A stretch of 64,000 bases of DNA from Plotosus lineatus. Lineage: Eukaryota > Chordata > Actinopteri > Siluriformes > Plotosidae. The notes beneath the pieces are model-generated. The model had not been told where the DNA came from. It did not search any database and saw only the letters and a program-made list of their open reading frames with translations. The translations under genes were made by a program, and so were the position numbers. The DNA lies in contig CM045731.1 in assembly GCA_024760905.1 (NCBI GenBank), positions 18,506,001-18,570,000 of the forward strand, written 5' to 3'. Shown here piece by piece: positions 23,706-47,016 of this stretch (position 1 is the stretch's first letter; every line of letters begins with the position of its first letter).

Positions 23706-24507
23706 TGAATTTCTCCCTTCCCTCTCCATGCTTGATTGTCTTAGCTAAGACAGCTAACTATTACTACCGAGAGACATCACCCTCTCCTGCCTATATCTGA
23801 CTCGTGAATAAGCCAATAGTTTTTTTAAAGGAGCCAAAAGAAATCATGTGTATACATTATACAATTCTTATTTATATTGTTTCTCCATATGATTCATTTC
23901 GGCACTTTCGGTACAGCAGTTCCTTAATGACACTGATGAATAACATTCCTAATAATTGTAATTAAAAATGAAGTAGATATATACAGTGGAAATATATAAA
24001 TGATACCGCGTAACACAAAAATACAGATACTCACTTTGTGGTAACTGAGTGAAATGTTTCGTCAGAAACTGAAGCGAAACGTGAAGAGACAGCTCTGAGG
24101 TGCTGAAGAGAGACTGACTGTGTGGACGAGTCCATTTTTCCTTCAAGGCGGGTGATAACTATTGTAGGGTTCCGGTTTACAAAGGTTTTGTTTTCTTTTC
24201 TAACGGTCAGACTAATAGGATATAAATATCAAGATCCTGTTAAATTAAAAATATTTACCCAGGTATTTACAAACAACAAAGGAATGTGTGAATATTATGC
24301 CACGTCACAAATGGTTTAGTCCTTGAATCTCGCGATAACTCATAGAGAGAAAGGGTCTGTTTGAGTTGCATCTTTTAATGACAATGGAACAAACAAAATG
24401 TCAACATCTATCATTAAGTCTCCAACAAACCCCATAGGTATCCTAACTGTATTTGAGAGGGGTCTTACAATTGTGTGTTGATTAAATAGGACTTGATCAG
24501 TATGGTG

Positions 24508-26703
24508 ATTCTTCTTTTCTTCTTCTTTTACTTTCGGCTGCTCCCTTCAGGGGTCGCCACAGCAAATCATCCGCCTCCACCTCACCCTGTCCTCCGCATC
24601 TTCTTTTCTGACTCCAACGACCTTCATGTCTTCCTTCACCACATCCATAAATCTCTTCTTCGGTCTTCCTCGAGGCCTTCTGCCTGGTAGTTCCAACCTC
24701 AGCATCCTACTGCCAATATACTCACTATCCCTCCTCTGTACATGTCCAAACCATCTCAATCTAGCCTCTCTGACTTTGTCTCCAAAACATCTTACGTGGG
24801 CTGTCCCTCTGATATACTCATTTCTGATCCTATCCATCCTCGTTACTCCCAGGAAGAACCTCAACATTTTCATCTCCGCTACCTCCAGCTCTGCCTCCTG
24901 CCTTTTCCTCAGCGCCACTGTTTCTAAGCCATACAACATCGCTGGCCTCACCACCATCTTGTACACTTTTCCCTTCATTCTTGCTGACACTCTCCTATCG
25001 CACATCACACCGGATACTTTTCTCCAACCATTCCAGCCTGCCTGCACACGCTTCTTCACCTCTTTTCCACACTCTCCATTGCTCTGGATTGCTGAGCCTA
25101 AGTACTTAAAATCCTCCACCTTCGTTATCTCTGCTCCCTGTAACATCACCGTTCCTCCTGGGTCCTTCTCATTCACACACATGTATTCTGATTTTCTGAG
25201 GCTAACCTTCATTCCTCTCCTTTCCAGGGCATACCTCCACCTCTCTAGATTTTCCTGCACTTGTTCTCTGCTCTCACTACAGATCACGATGTCATCTGCA
25301 AACATCATAGTCCATGGAGATTCTTGTCTCACCTCGTCTGTCAGCCTGTCCATCACCATAGCAAACAAGAAGGGGCTCAGAGCTGACCTTGAATTCGTTG
25401 GTCACACCGACAGCACACCTCACTACTGTCTTACATCTCTCATACATGTCCTGCACCACTCTAACATACTTCTCTGCCACTCCAGACTTCCTCATGCAAT
25501 ACCACAGTTCTTCTCTTGGCACCCTGTCATATGCTTTTTCCAGATCCACAAAGGCACAATGTAGCTCCTTCTGACCTTCTCTGTACTTCTCTATTAACAT
25601 CCTCAAGGCAAACATTGCATCTGTGGTGCTCTTTCTTGGCATGAAACCAAACTGTTGTTCACAAATGCTGACCTCTGCCCTTAGTCTAGCTTCCACTATT
25701 CTTTCCCATAACTTCATCGTATGGCTCATCAACTTTATCCCTCTGTAGTTGCTGCAACTCTGCACGTCTCCCTTGTTCTTAAAAATGGGCACCAGCACAC
25801 TTCTCCTCCACTCCTCCGGCATCTGCTCACTCTCTAGTACCGTGTTGAATGTTCTTGTCAGAAAATCTACTGCTACCTCTCCTAGACACTTCCATACCTC
25901 CACAGGTATATCATCAGGACCAACTGCCTTTCCATTCTTCATCCTCTTCAATGCCCTTCTCACTTCACTCTTACTGATCTTTGCTACATCCTGCTCCTCA
26001 ATGGTTACCTCTTCTACTCTTTTTTCTCTCTCATTTTCCGCATTCATCAGCTCTTCAAAGTACTCTTTCCATCTTCCCAGCACACTTCTGTCATTAGTCA
26101 ATAGAGTTCCCTCTCTGTCCTTTATCAATCTAACTTGCTGCACGTCCTTCCCATCTCTATTTCTCTGCTGTGCCAACCTGTATAGATCATTTTCTCCCTC
26201 TTTACTATCCAACCTATCATACAAGTCATCATATGCCCTCTGTTTGGCCTTAGCCACTGCTACTTTCGCCTTACGCTGTGTCTCCCTGTACTCCTGTTTA
26301 CTCTCTTCGGTCCTCTCAATGTCCCACTTCTTCTTGGCTAACCTCTTCCTTTGTACACACTCCTGCACTTCCTCATTCCACCACCAAGTCTCCTTATCTA
26401 CTTTCCTTCCAGAGGACACACCAAGTACTCTCCTACCTGTGTCCCTGATCACATTTGCTGTGGTTGTCCAGTCATTTGGAAGCACTTCCTGGCCACCCAA
26501 AGCCTGTTTCAACTCCTCCTTGAAGACAACACCACACTCTTCCTTTTTCAGCTTCCACCACTTTGTCTTCTGCTCTGCCTTTGCCTTTTTCACCTTTCTC
26601 ACCATCAGAGTCATCCTGCACACCACCATCCTATGCTGTTTGGCAACACTCTCACCCACAATGACTTTGCAGTCACTGACTTCCTTCAAATTACATCGTA
26701 TTT
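24508..26703 (-). mobile_element. RTE-like LINE, 5'-truncated and inactivated
   Basis: On the minus strand two open segments encode most of the reverse transcriptase: 26703 down to about 25400 ([29 protein letters not shown]) and about 25400 down to 24547 ([12 protein letters not shown], the catalytic YADD-like box). A 23-bp deletion relative to the plus copy, at the repeated AAGG near 25389, breaks the frame between them. The 5' end lacks the endonuclease domain. The 3' end is the short GAACAGCCGAAAG-like tail with AAGAAG repeats typical of RTE elements. It is a pseudogenised retrotransposon. Confidence 0.85.
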
Positions 26704-26770
26704 GATGTGGTACATTATTATCCAAGATGCTTTGCATGCACGTCACAGTCTCTTCACTGGAGTCTGTGCC

Positions 26771-26960
26771 ATGGTGGTAGTGTGGTCAGAAAGTCTACCT
26801 CACAGCAAGAAGGTCCTGAGTTCGAGTCCCAGACTCAGTTTGTATGTTCATCTTGAGCTTGTGTGGGTTTCCTCTAGGGACTCTGATTTCCTCCCACAGT
26901 CCACAGATGTGCACACTAGGGCAATTGGTTGATCCAGATTTCTCTTGGTGCAAGTGGTTG
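26771..26960 (+). mobile_element. tRNA-headed SINE fragment
   Basis: CATGGTGGTAGTGTGGTCAG and CCTCACAGCAAGAAGGTCCTG match the head family seen at 6991 and 48386. The 3' part is lost. Confidence 0.6.
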
Positions 26961-27228
26961 TTGCAAAAATAAAATTTAAATTAAATTGATCGCTGGTGAG
27001 GAATTTAGGAGAGACGAAGAATTTGTGATCTCATATTATTGTGATCTTATAGATCTTATGTAAGGACCCCATTAGAAATAAGTTTTTACCAAACTTTATG
27101 GGCTATCCTTGATTTCAACTACGCTTATCCAGGGTATTTTTTTATTGATTGTATTTGTTATTCTACATTTGTATTACTAGTTCCTACCAAATCTTTATTA
27201 TATACATTATCTATACTTGTTCCCATCT

Positions 27229-27605
27229 TCTTTTCCTTTCGGCTGTTCCCTTCAGGGGTCACCACAGCGAATCATCTGCCTCCATCTGACCCTGTCCATT
27301 GCATCTTCCCTTAAACTATCTTCATGTCCTCCTTCACCACAAATGGTATCTGTCTTCCTCTAGATCTTCTGCCTTGTAGTTCCAACCTCAGCATCCTACC
27401 AATATACTCACTATCCCTCCTCTGTATATGTCTAAACCATCTCAATCTAGCCTCTGACTTTGTCTCCAAAACGTCTAACATGTGCTGTCCCTCTGATGTA
27501 CTCATTCCTGATCCTATCCATCCTAGTTACTCCCAAAGAGAACCTCAACATTTTTATCTCTGATACCTCCAGCTCTGCCTCCTGTCTTTTCCTCAGTTCC
27601 ACTTG
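27229..27605 (-). mobile_element. 3' fragment of the RTE-like LINE
   Basis: On the minus strand, LETKSEARLRWFRHIQRRDSE-like sequence followed by the same 3' tail (AGCCGAAAGGAAAAGAAG) as the larger copies. Several small deletions break the frame. Confidence 0.8.
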
Positions 27606-27903
27606 TTCTTATAATCTTATTTTATTTTTATATTCTTTATATATTACTTTGGTTTTCTATACTGGAATACCTCATTTTATATCAGTAATGCAAATAATTT
27701 ATCAGTTTATTTATTATTAATATATTGGTGTACGCTTTGTACAAATAATTTTTGCTTATTATGCCATCTAAGAAACCCCAAATTATAAACTATTGTATGG
27801 TATAAATTATTATTGACTGATATATTGCACTATATGTACGAGTATCATTTGCGAATGTTGAAATCAAATTAAATCAATCAATCAATAGTCTGCTGTAAGC
27901 TAA

Positions 27904-28197
27904 GGTAAAGGTAAGTCTGTTGGGTTTTTACACCTGAGCCTCGTGGCTCATCCCCAGTTTCCGTAGCATGAAGCGACCAGGAGTTCAACTCCCCCTGGAT
28001 GGGACGCTAGTCCATCGCAGGTTACCTTCCCAGTATATTTTACTGGTACCCATTTATACTGCTGAGTGAACAGAGGCACACTTGTGGTTGAGACCTTGCC
28101 CAGGGGTCTTAGCACAGTGAGGGTCTCAGTGGGATTTGAACTCACAACCTCCTGATCATGAGCGCAGCACCCTAACCACTATGCCACCGGCCCCACT
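27904..28197 (-). mobile_element. tRNA-derived SINE, complete
   Basis: In minus orientation it begins GGGGCCGGTGGCATAGTGGT, has a B-box-like GGTTGTGAGTTCAAATCCCA and ends in CTTACCTTTACCTTAGC. It is the best-preserved copy of this SINE in the window. Confidence 0.82.
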
Positions 28198-28704
28198 ATA
28201 GTCTGCTGTGCTCCCATGTTTTTGTAATATAGAAAGTACTGGTCGTTTTCCTACTGTACTGTCATGTCAGAGGTCATATCTTGCATATCGCTTGACTGTT
28301 CATTTACATTTCTGGCATTTGGCAAACACCTTTGTCCAGATGGTACTGGGGCTTGAACCCCTGACCTTCTGATCAGTAATCCAGACGATAAACCACGGAG
28401 CCAAAGGATTCACTGATGCATGGGTAGTGGAAGCTAGTACGTCTGGTCTAATCCTACAAATCCCCTAGCATTAAGAAGCTCTGTGGCCTACTTTTACCAC
28501 CCAGCCTAAATGCTCTCAACCCATCAGCATCAAAACAGAGACGACAGAATGATTATATTGGAAGGACTTAGAGACAACCTTGTAATGCATTTGCTAAAAA
28601 GTCCCACAGACATTATTTGCATGTTGGTATGGAAAACCTAAGAAAAGCTAATTTTCAGTGCTGCCATAAAAGTGGAGTTTGCTTTGTAATGACATGTAAA
28701 CCAA

Positions 28705-29270
28705 TGCAGCCATGTGTGGGGGTGGGGTGGGGGCACACACAAGCTAGTGTCTCTCCCTCACACCAGTCCCAAGCCCGGATAAATGCAGAGGGTTGTGTCA
28801 GGAAGGGCATCCGATGTTAAAACATTGGCAAACTTGATATGCAAATCACAAATAGTACCTCCATAACAACCGCCATCAGTGCTGTTAACCAACAGGGCGC
28901 TGGTGGAAATTGGACTACTGTGGGAATTGGTTGAAGGAGAGGCCTCGGGAGGCGTGTCCGTAGGTGGAGAAAGAAGAGTAAAAGCATGAGTCTAGGACTG
29001 AGAGTAGGGACTTTGAATGTTGGAACTATAAAAGGAAAAGATCGAGAGCTGGCTGACATGACGCAGAGGAGGAAGGTGGACATACTGTGTGTTCAGGAGA
29101 CCAGGTGGAAAGGTCGCAAGGCTAGAAGCTTAGGAGCAGGGTTTAAGCTGTTCTATCATGATGTGGATGGGAAAGAGAAATGGAGTAGGAGTCATCTTGA
29201 AGGAGGGGATGGTCATGAATGCTCGAGAAGTGAAGAGTGATGAGTCTGAAGTTAGAAATTGAAGGTGTGA
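28705..29270 (+). mobile_element. 5' fragment of the RTE-like LINE
   Basis: The untranslated leader GAAGGGCATCCGATGTTAAA and GGCGTGTCCGTAGGTGGAGA is followed by the start of the endonuclease frame (28986-29240: LRVGTLNVGTIKGKDRELAD, VDILCVQETRWKG). It matches 48957-49520 and stops abruptly near 29270. It is a 3'-truncated fragment. Confidence 0.8.
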
Positions 29271-29648
29271 TGTTCAGAATTAAAACAGTAATGTCCAATC
29301 TATTTTTTCTTTTCTTTTAATGATCAGTGATTGGTGGAATCAGGTGGAAGCTGTGGCTACTGTTTGGTTAAAGTGAAAACCTGCACCCACACCGGCCCTT
29401 TGTGGAGAAGATTGGAGACCCCTGGTCTAAACTATCAACTTGGAGGATATGTAATACAGGAAGAACAGAAAGTGCTTGGAAGAAGCTTTGCTGGTTAAAA
29501 AAAAACAACCAAACAAACAAACAGATTATTTATGCCTCTGTGGTCATTTCCACTTCTGTAACAGAACTTGGATGGGTTTGTAAAGAATTAATATTTAATG
29601 TTTATTTTTCATGTTGTCTCTGTCCTCATTTTACCAGACATTGAAACC

Positions 29649-29649
<1 letters not shown>

Positions 29650-29683
<34 letters not shown>
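29650..29683. repeat. (TG)n microsatellite
   Basis: About 17 TG units. Confidence 0.85.
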
Positions 29684-29685
<2 letters not shown>

Positions 29686-29732
29686 TGGACAACTGACCAT
29701 TCTGCTAAATTTGTTCATAATATATTATTATT

Positions 29733-30566
29733 TACCATATTCGACGTGATAAGTGCCCAGGGCGCTTCAAAACTTGGGGTGGGTGGGCGCTTATTAAAAT
29801 GTGTACCAGCGAACGGTAAGTGCTTATTCCCATCGAGGTGGAAAACATGAATAATAACAAAATAACAGTTTTACTGGTATTTGTGTTATTCATTTTGTTG
29901 TATCAACCAAATTACATGAAAGCTGAAAGTAAACAGAAAACAGCATAATTAAAAAAAGGCCCCTTACTTTTCCCTCCCAGTGCTGTTCCTTTAAAACATT
30001 TCATGGAAGTAAAATCGAGCCAATCAACATGAATGTCAACTTTAACACATGGCACGTTGAACCAATCAACACGAGCATAAGCAAAAGCACATGGTCAGGA
30101 ACGTCTTTAAATTTATGAAGATAGTGAGCAGGAGAATTGGTTGAAAAATACTCGTCATCAGTTTCTGATAAGTCCATATCTGGCTCATCACTCCATTCAT
30201 TCAGAGCATCCCATAGTTTTGCTGTAGCAGTTTCTAATGGTTCATCGGTTGTTGGACATTTACCAAGAGAACACAGCAAAATATTTTCCTGCTTTATAAA
30301 GCACCGCAGAACAATCAAATGTGTTGTTACTGATGAACATTATAGACATTCCCCAGTGGCAGGGGTCTTGAAATACCGTGTAAACTCACTTTTACAGGCA
30401 GTGAATGCCTCATTTTACAGTTACAGAGACTGATCGAATAAAATTGGTAAGTTTGATCCACCATTTTGCTCCCAGTACACATAATGTAATGTAAAAATGC
30501 GAAATAAAAAACTCTGGGGTGGGGGTGCTTATTGGAGCAGCGCGCTTATTACATTGAATACGGTAA
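29733..30566. mobile_element. DNA transposon family A, copy 2 (uninterrupted)
   Basis: The left terminus TACCATATTCGACGTGATAA pairs with the right terminus TTACATTGAATACGGTA. At about 830 bp it equals copy 1 minus its insertion. It preserves the empty target TA for the family B insertion of copy 1 and the shared minus-strand reading frame (30300-30070). Confidence 0.78.
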
Positions 30567-30770
30567 TAATAATAATATTTTCATACTGATAGTGATTTTA
30601 TTGTTGAAAGTATTCACATGTAACCAGGCAGCTTTTCTTGTGCTGGTTGTTCTTCCTCTACAAATCTCTAACTCTAGATGATGCTGCAGAGTCCAGTCTT
30701 GCCGTCACTCATCTCTTCTTTCATCTCATCTTCCCTCCATTTCTCATAGACTTCCAGTCTTGCTTGTCCT

Positions 30771-41589
<10,819 letters not shown>

Positions 41590-41746
41590 TTTATGAACTA
41601 TCAGTGTCTGTCCATCTTCTGCAGCAATCAAACTTACAGAGAAAGTGCAGCCCAGTTGAAAAGTTCTGAAAAAGATATTTTATTTCTGTATTAATTTTTT
41701 CGTTTATCAAGCATGCACTATTCACGATTAATCATTTGGTATTATA

Positions 41747-42111
41747 CAGTCGGCCCCATCTTACGAAATTAATACGTTCCAGCACCTTTTTCGTAACATG
41801 GGAGTTTTGTCAGTATGGGTCACATTTTACCTGTTAAACGCCCGATTCGTTCCAAGGCTCCAAAGGCAACCCCATAAATCCTTTAAAAATGATAAAAGTA
41901 CACCAATTTTGTATTTTTGTATGAAATGTGTGTGAAAAGTAAAAGAAAATTATGTATTAAACCATTTAAACATTTTATTAACACAATAAAACATTTTATT
42001 AACATATTTATTATTACACCATTATTAAACATTTTTTATTAACACACACACACACACACACATACCCCTGTCTCTCTCTATCTCCATCTCACCCTCTCTC
42101 TCTCTCACACT

Positions 42112-42164
<53 letters not shown>

Positions 42165-42780
42165 CATTGTATACACATTAAATGTTTATTGAAGCGCTGC
42201 AGGCCACACCCACAAGACGTGGAATTCAAAGCGCATTCCCTGTTTGACAGATCGGAGATCCAATCTCAACTTTAACTTGATTCCTTGAGGGATCAGAATT
42301 CCAGATGAGCGCAAATGCGCCACATTTATTAAACATTTACTGAATGAAACAACTTAAAACTAAACTAAAAACTAAAGAGTTAAGCTTCTGTCTCTCTCTC
42401 TCTCTGTCTGTCTCTCTCACACACACACGGCCAGGATGTTTTACTCAAAACGGAATTACAGTACCTGTTTGAAAGATCAGAAATCTTCACTGTATTTCCA
42501 CTTTAAGGTCTCCTTCTGCGTCATCCCTCCTAGCCAATGGGAGGCCAGCGGGGTGGGATGTTGAGAGGCAGCAATGAGAGAGCAACTCGCGCATGGTATG
42601 AAATTTTGATTGGCGCGTTTGAATTTCTTTTCGTAAGAGGGGGTTGTTTTCGTATCCTGGGGACAAAAACTTAGGAAAATGTTTTTCGTAACCCGAGATG
42701 TTCGTACCCAGGGGGTTTCGTAAGTCGGGGTAACCTGGATTTTTCATACTCAGAGGTTTTTGTAAGTCGGGGGCCGACTG
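41747..42780. mobile_element. Tigger/pogo-like element (family D), inverted copy
   Basis: Termini CAGTCGGCCCCATCTTACGA and GTAAGTCGGGGGCCGACTG with TA on both sides. The interior is the reverse of 2526-3364. It begins about 160 bp upstream of the pycr3 start codon, so the pycr3 promoter must lie within, around or beyond it. Contains a long CA run (42115-42162). Confidence 0.82.
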
Positions 42781-42859
42781 TATATGGTAATATTTACATA
42801 AATATTAAATTAAATGCATAAAAGTAATATTTTCATACACATACATACATACACACATA

Positions 42860-43686
42860 CAGTCGGCTCTCTACTTACAAAAACCTGAGCATTAAAAATC
42901 CAGGTTACAAAAAACATTTTCCTAATTTTTCGTCCTCTTCTTATGAAAACAACCTCTTTTATATTTACCAAATGTGCCGTTAAAAAATTCAAATGTGCCA
43001 TTCAAAATTCAAACAATGCGCGAGTTGCTCTCTCATTGGCTGTCTCCCAACATCCCGCCCTGCTGGCCTCCCATTGGCAAGGAGGGAGCTGACCTGTACC
43101 CATACTTCCTGTTTGTCACACGCATGAAGGAGAGTTGAACAGGACTGTTGGCTTGTTTTGAGATTGATCATGCAGCGTTATATTTTGTTATCGCTGAAAC
43201 TCCTCTACAATCGGGATGATATTAAAGCAGAAGGAAACCTTAAAGCGGAAATACAGTGACGGAGGTGATTATTTCGGCACAATATTGAAGCCGAAGGAGC
43301 ATGAAAACAGAGTGCTCCATGGGACAAGACCTCCGATCTCGCAAGGAAGCGAGTTAATATTGAATCAGGACCTCTGATCTTTCAAACAGGTACTGTAATT
43401 CCACTTTAAATAAATACAAAATCCCACCCATTTAAACATTTAAATAGAATTGGTCTGTCGGCTGCGTGTTGCTTGTGGGCGGAGCCCGCAGAGAGTTTTG
43501 TATGTGTGTGAAAGAGAGAGAGAGAGAGACAGTGTGTGTGTGTGTGAGCGCGCAGGGTTTATGAGGTAGTCTTGGGAGCCTTGGAATGAATCACATGTTT
43601 TACATGTAAAATGCACCTCTACTTACAAAAACTAAGGCTACGAAAAAGGCTCTGTAACTGATTAATTTCGAAAGTAGAGGGCCGAC

Positions 43687-43688
<2 letters not shown>
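42860..43688. mobile_element. Tigger/pogo-like element (family D), direct copy
   Basis: Termini CAGTCGGCTCTCTACTTACA and GAAAGTAGAGGGCCGACTG. Same orientation as 2526-3364 and head to head with the copy ending at 42780, with only about 80 bp between. Confidence 0.8.
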
Positions 43689-43743
<55 letters not shown>

Positions 43744-43752
43744 TATATATAC
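43686..43752. repeat. (TG)n(TA)n microsatellite
   Basis: Runs on from the right end of a family D element; a TA/TG dinucleotide expansion at an element boundary. Confidence 0.88.
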
Positions 43753-43754
43753 AC

Positions 43755-45998
43755 TGAGTCAATTCAGGTGTGCTCTCTGGATTTCGCCTGCGGGTAACAG
43801 CCATGCCCCTCACCAGCGCATGCGGAGAGAGAGAGAAGTTAATCACCGCCAACTATATAGGCGTGTTTCTTTATCTTTTTTCAAATTTTCTTTTTCTTTC
43901 TTCAATCCTGCATCTGCGAAACCCACTTTTATGATGCTTTTGTTTTCCTGTGCACTTTTACTTTCACTTTTTGGATCGGCGTCAGGAAATTCATTCACCG
44001 ACGGCTCTGAGCAACGCAGGTCTTACACACGTGAGACCCTCCTCGGCCTGTGCGCCCCCGCCCTCCTTCATGCGGAAAAGCCCGTTGTTCCTGTGGAAAT
44101 GCGGAGGAAAAGGAGAGGCTGCAGAGGGGGACGAAAGACGCGGAGGACGTGTGTTCCCTCTGTCATCATGGGAAATGTCCGCGCGAACACCAACAAGAGC
44201 GAGGAGCTGGCGGCACTGATCCGGCAGCAGAGGCAGTACCGGGACTGCAGCCTCATGTGTTTCTCAGAGACGTGGCTGAATGAACTCACACCGGACTCTG
44301 TGGTTTCTCTTAACGGATTCACACTCGCGCGTGCAGATCGGAGTGTAACGGAGAGCGGTAAGAAGAAAGGAGGGGGTGTGGCGGTCTATGTGAATGAACG
44401 ATGGTGCCACCCGGCCAACGTGCACGTGAAGGACCAGCTATGCACGCGGGACCTGGAGCTGCTCGCGGTGAGCGCGCGGCCATATTATCTACCGAGGGAG
44501 TTTTCACACGCGATTGTGTTTTGTGTGTACATTCCGCCCTCGGCTGATGCGGCGGCCGCGTGTGAGCGTCTTCACAGCGCTGTCAATCAGACACAGACTC
44601 GTCACCACCGCGCCATGATTCTGATCAGCGGGGACTTTAACCACGCCCCTCTCTCCGCCTGTCTCCCGACGTTCACGCAATACGTGAAGTGCGCCACAAG
44701 AGACAAATAAACTCTGGACTTGCTGTATGCTAATGTGAAGCACGCTTACAGCTCCTCCCCCCTCCCCCCACTGGGACGCTCAGACCACAACCTGGTCTAC
44801 CTGCTCCCCCAATACACACCCAGGGTGCGAAAGGAACCTGCACAGAAGAGGTCTGTGAAAGTGTGGACAGAGGAGACCAATGAGAGGCTTAGGGACTGTT
44901 TCCAGACCACAGACTGAAGCATGCTCTGTGACTCCTTTGGTGATGACATCGAAGGCCTCACACACTGTATCACTGATTACATGAACTTCTGCGTGGACAG
45001 CACTGTGCCAACACGGAGGGTACGGTGCTTCTCAAACAATCACCCGTGGGTCACCCCTGAGCTTAAAGTCCTCCTGAACCAGAAAAAGAGGGCTTTCATC
45101 TCAGGGGATAGAGAGGAGCAGAAGGTCCAGTGTGAGCTCCAGTGGAGGATCAGGAGGGCAAAGAAGGACTATGGGAAGAAGCTGGAGGAGAAGCTGGCTC
45201 AGAACAATGTGCGGGACGTCTGGAGAGGACTAAAAACCATGTCTGGATTTGGGCAGGGTGTCAGAGGGACAGCTGATGGTGACCAGCGCTGGGCGGATGA
45301 ACTAAACTGTTACTTCAACAGGTTTCATTCTCCCCCCTCCCCCCCTCTCTTCACACGTCTCCAGACCAGCAGACACCTCCCCCCTCCCCAGGCCAACTTC
45401 ACTTGACTGCTACAGCCCGACAGACACAGCCCCCCCTCTCCCTCACATCAGACCAGGTGAGGAGACAGCTGAGGCGACTAAATCAGAGGAAATCTGAAGG
45501 ACCAGATGGCATCAGTCCCAGGCTGCTGAGGACCTGCACAGACCAGCTTTGTGAGGTACTACGCTACCTGTACAACCTGAGCCTCAGCCTGGAGAAGGTT
45601 CCCGTGCTGTGGAAGACCTCCTGGGTGGTTCCGGTTCCCAAAACAGCTCAAGCGAAGGAACCAGCCCACTACAGACTTGTCGCCCTGACCTCCCACCTTA
45701 TGAAGACCTTGGAAAGGCTCCTCCTCATACACCTCCGCTCTATGGTGAGCCCCACCCTAGACCCGCTGCAGTTTGCCTACAGGCCTAACATTGGGGTAGA
45801 AGACGCCGTCATCTACCTTCTGCAGCAGGCACTCACTATTTATGTATCTATTTATTTATTTACTTATATATTATATATGTATGTGTGTATGTTTGTATTT
45901 GTATCTATTTTTGCACCCCCCTACTGATGGTACCTCAAGAGCCTGTAACAGTGAATTTCTCCATTGTGAGATTAATAAAGCTGTATCTTATCTTATCT
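43755..45998 (+). mobile_element. L2-like LINE with inactivated, internally deleted ORF
   Basis: A frame from about 44168 encodes an endonuclease domain: VIMGNVRANTNKSEELAAL, CFSETWLNE, ISGDFNHAPL and, after an in-frame TAA at 44708, GRSDHNLVYLLP. The frame then passes another stop (44915) and continues into a linker and the first part of a reverse transcriptase (LNQRKSEGPDGISPRLL, VVPVPKTAQAKEPAHYR, DPLQFAYRPNIGVEDA). It breaks near 45832, so the catalytic box is absent. The 3' end GTGAATTTCTCCATTGTGAG with a (TATCT)n tail is typical of fish L2-type elements. Dead copy. Confidence 0.82.
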
Positions 45999-46289
45999 TA
46001 GCACAGACCAAAACAGTAACAGCGCAATAAGGCCGTTGTGAAAACTAAAAATGCCTTATCGTTCTGGATTACAGACTTCCATTAAAATAATGTGAGTTTG
46101 GACACTAACATGATACGTATTACTGTAAAGCAAAGGCTCTGGAGGTGTTGACGAGTCCCAATCAAGCACCAGTGCCGCCAATGATTCTCTTTGACATGGA
46201 GGACATCGACATTGACTATGTGCCTGAAAATAAAAAACACACTCGCTCACTGCACTTCATGTCATTTGCTCGTGCGGAAAAACCGCTAC

Positions 46290-46402
46290 ACCATAGCGAC
46301 AATGAGAGCACCAATGCCAACTAGTGGAGTGGAGGTGCAATTACACTTAATTCTCGAACACAATTCCGGGACATCATACCATCCCACTATATGAGAAGCA
46401 CT
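46290..46402 (+). mobile_element. Terminal fragment of an hAT element
   Basis: AATGAGAGCACCAATGCCAA and GTGGAGGTGCAATTACACTT, ending GAGAAGCACTG, match the right end of the hAT at 59448-60390. The preceding stretch 46120-46260 reads openly on the plus strand (ILFDMEDIDIDYVPE) but I do not recognise it. Confidence 0.6.
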
Positions 46403-46747
46403 GCACTCACTCTATGCCATGCCCTCACTTTTTAGCAGAACTGTGAATATTTACATGTCAAATTTGAATGCAACTCTTTCTCCAGCAAAGAAATATACAA
46501 CTTTTGGGAAAATGCATGAATTAAGACTCAATTTAACTGCAAATTTTATATTTATTTTACATTATATATATATTTTAGTATAGCATTCTGTGCGTAAAGC
46601 AAGCATGCACCATTGCAGGTCAACCTGTGGTGCCTTTATTGTGGCAGGGGGTCATGACTCACGTGGGTAGGTAGGAGTAAGAGCCAGATGCAGCTCGAGA
46701 GAAACGTCATCAAGAAATTATTCATGAGGTGGTCAAAATACACTTAC

Positions 46748-47016
46748 TTAACATGTGGACGTGCTCCTGTTGATACAGATTTGAACTTCTTGCCCCCATG
46801 GATGCAGTGCAATTCTACTTCAACAAACTTTATCGCGGGGTTGAATGCCCGCTTCGCCTGCTTCGCCGATCGTTTGATGGTGTTCTCGATTGTTCGTGTC
46901 CTTCTTTTATACAATTGAATGTCGTGATGCTGTTGGAACAACTGAATGCGTCTTTCAAGCTCTTCTAATGAGGAAAATGTGTCCCCGACATGGAACGTGT
47001 GTTCTTCCGCCGCCAT
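46748..47016 (-). CDS. First coding exon of a ZSWIM-like gene (single exon visible)
   Basis: From ATGGCGGCGGAAG at 47016 the minus strand encodes 89 residues with HVGDTFSSLEELERRIQLFQ, then QLYKRRTRTIEN and HCIHGGKKFKS. It ends at a good donor, AA|GTAAGT. The pattern resembles the N-terminal domain of ZSWIM-type proteins (MULE/FAR1-derived transcription-factor-like proteins); this is recognition from memory. No later exon is found to the left before the pycr3 gene, so the exon may be orphaned, or the rest is too diverged or spliced at a distance. The exon is followed upstream by a compact candidate promoter. Confidence 0.6.

Noticed and set aside
24626..26932. Long plus-strand frames opposite the LINE (312, 318 and 193 residues)
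   Set aside because: They are antisense shadows of the reverse transcriptase; composition is Ser/Leu/Thr-rich with no domain.
43688..44710. A single 340-residue gene starting in the microsatellite
   Set aside because: The first 20 codons translate (TG)n(TA)n; the rest is the endonuclease of a stopped L2-type LINE.
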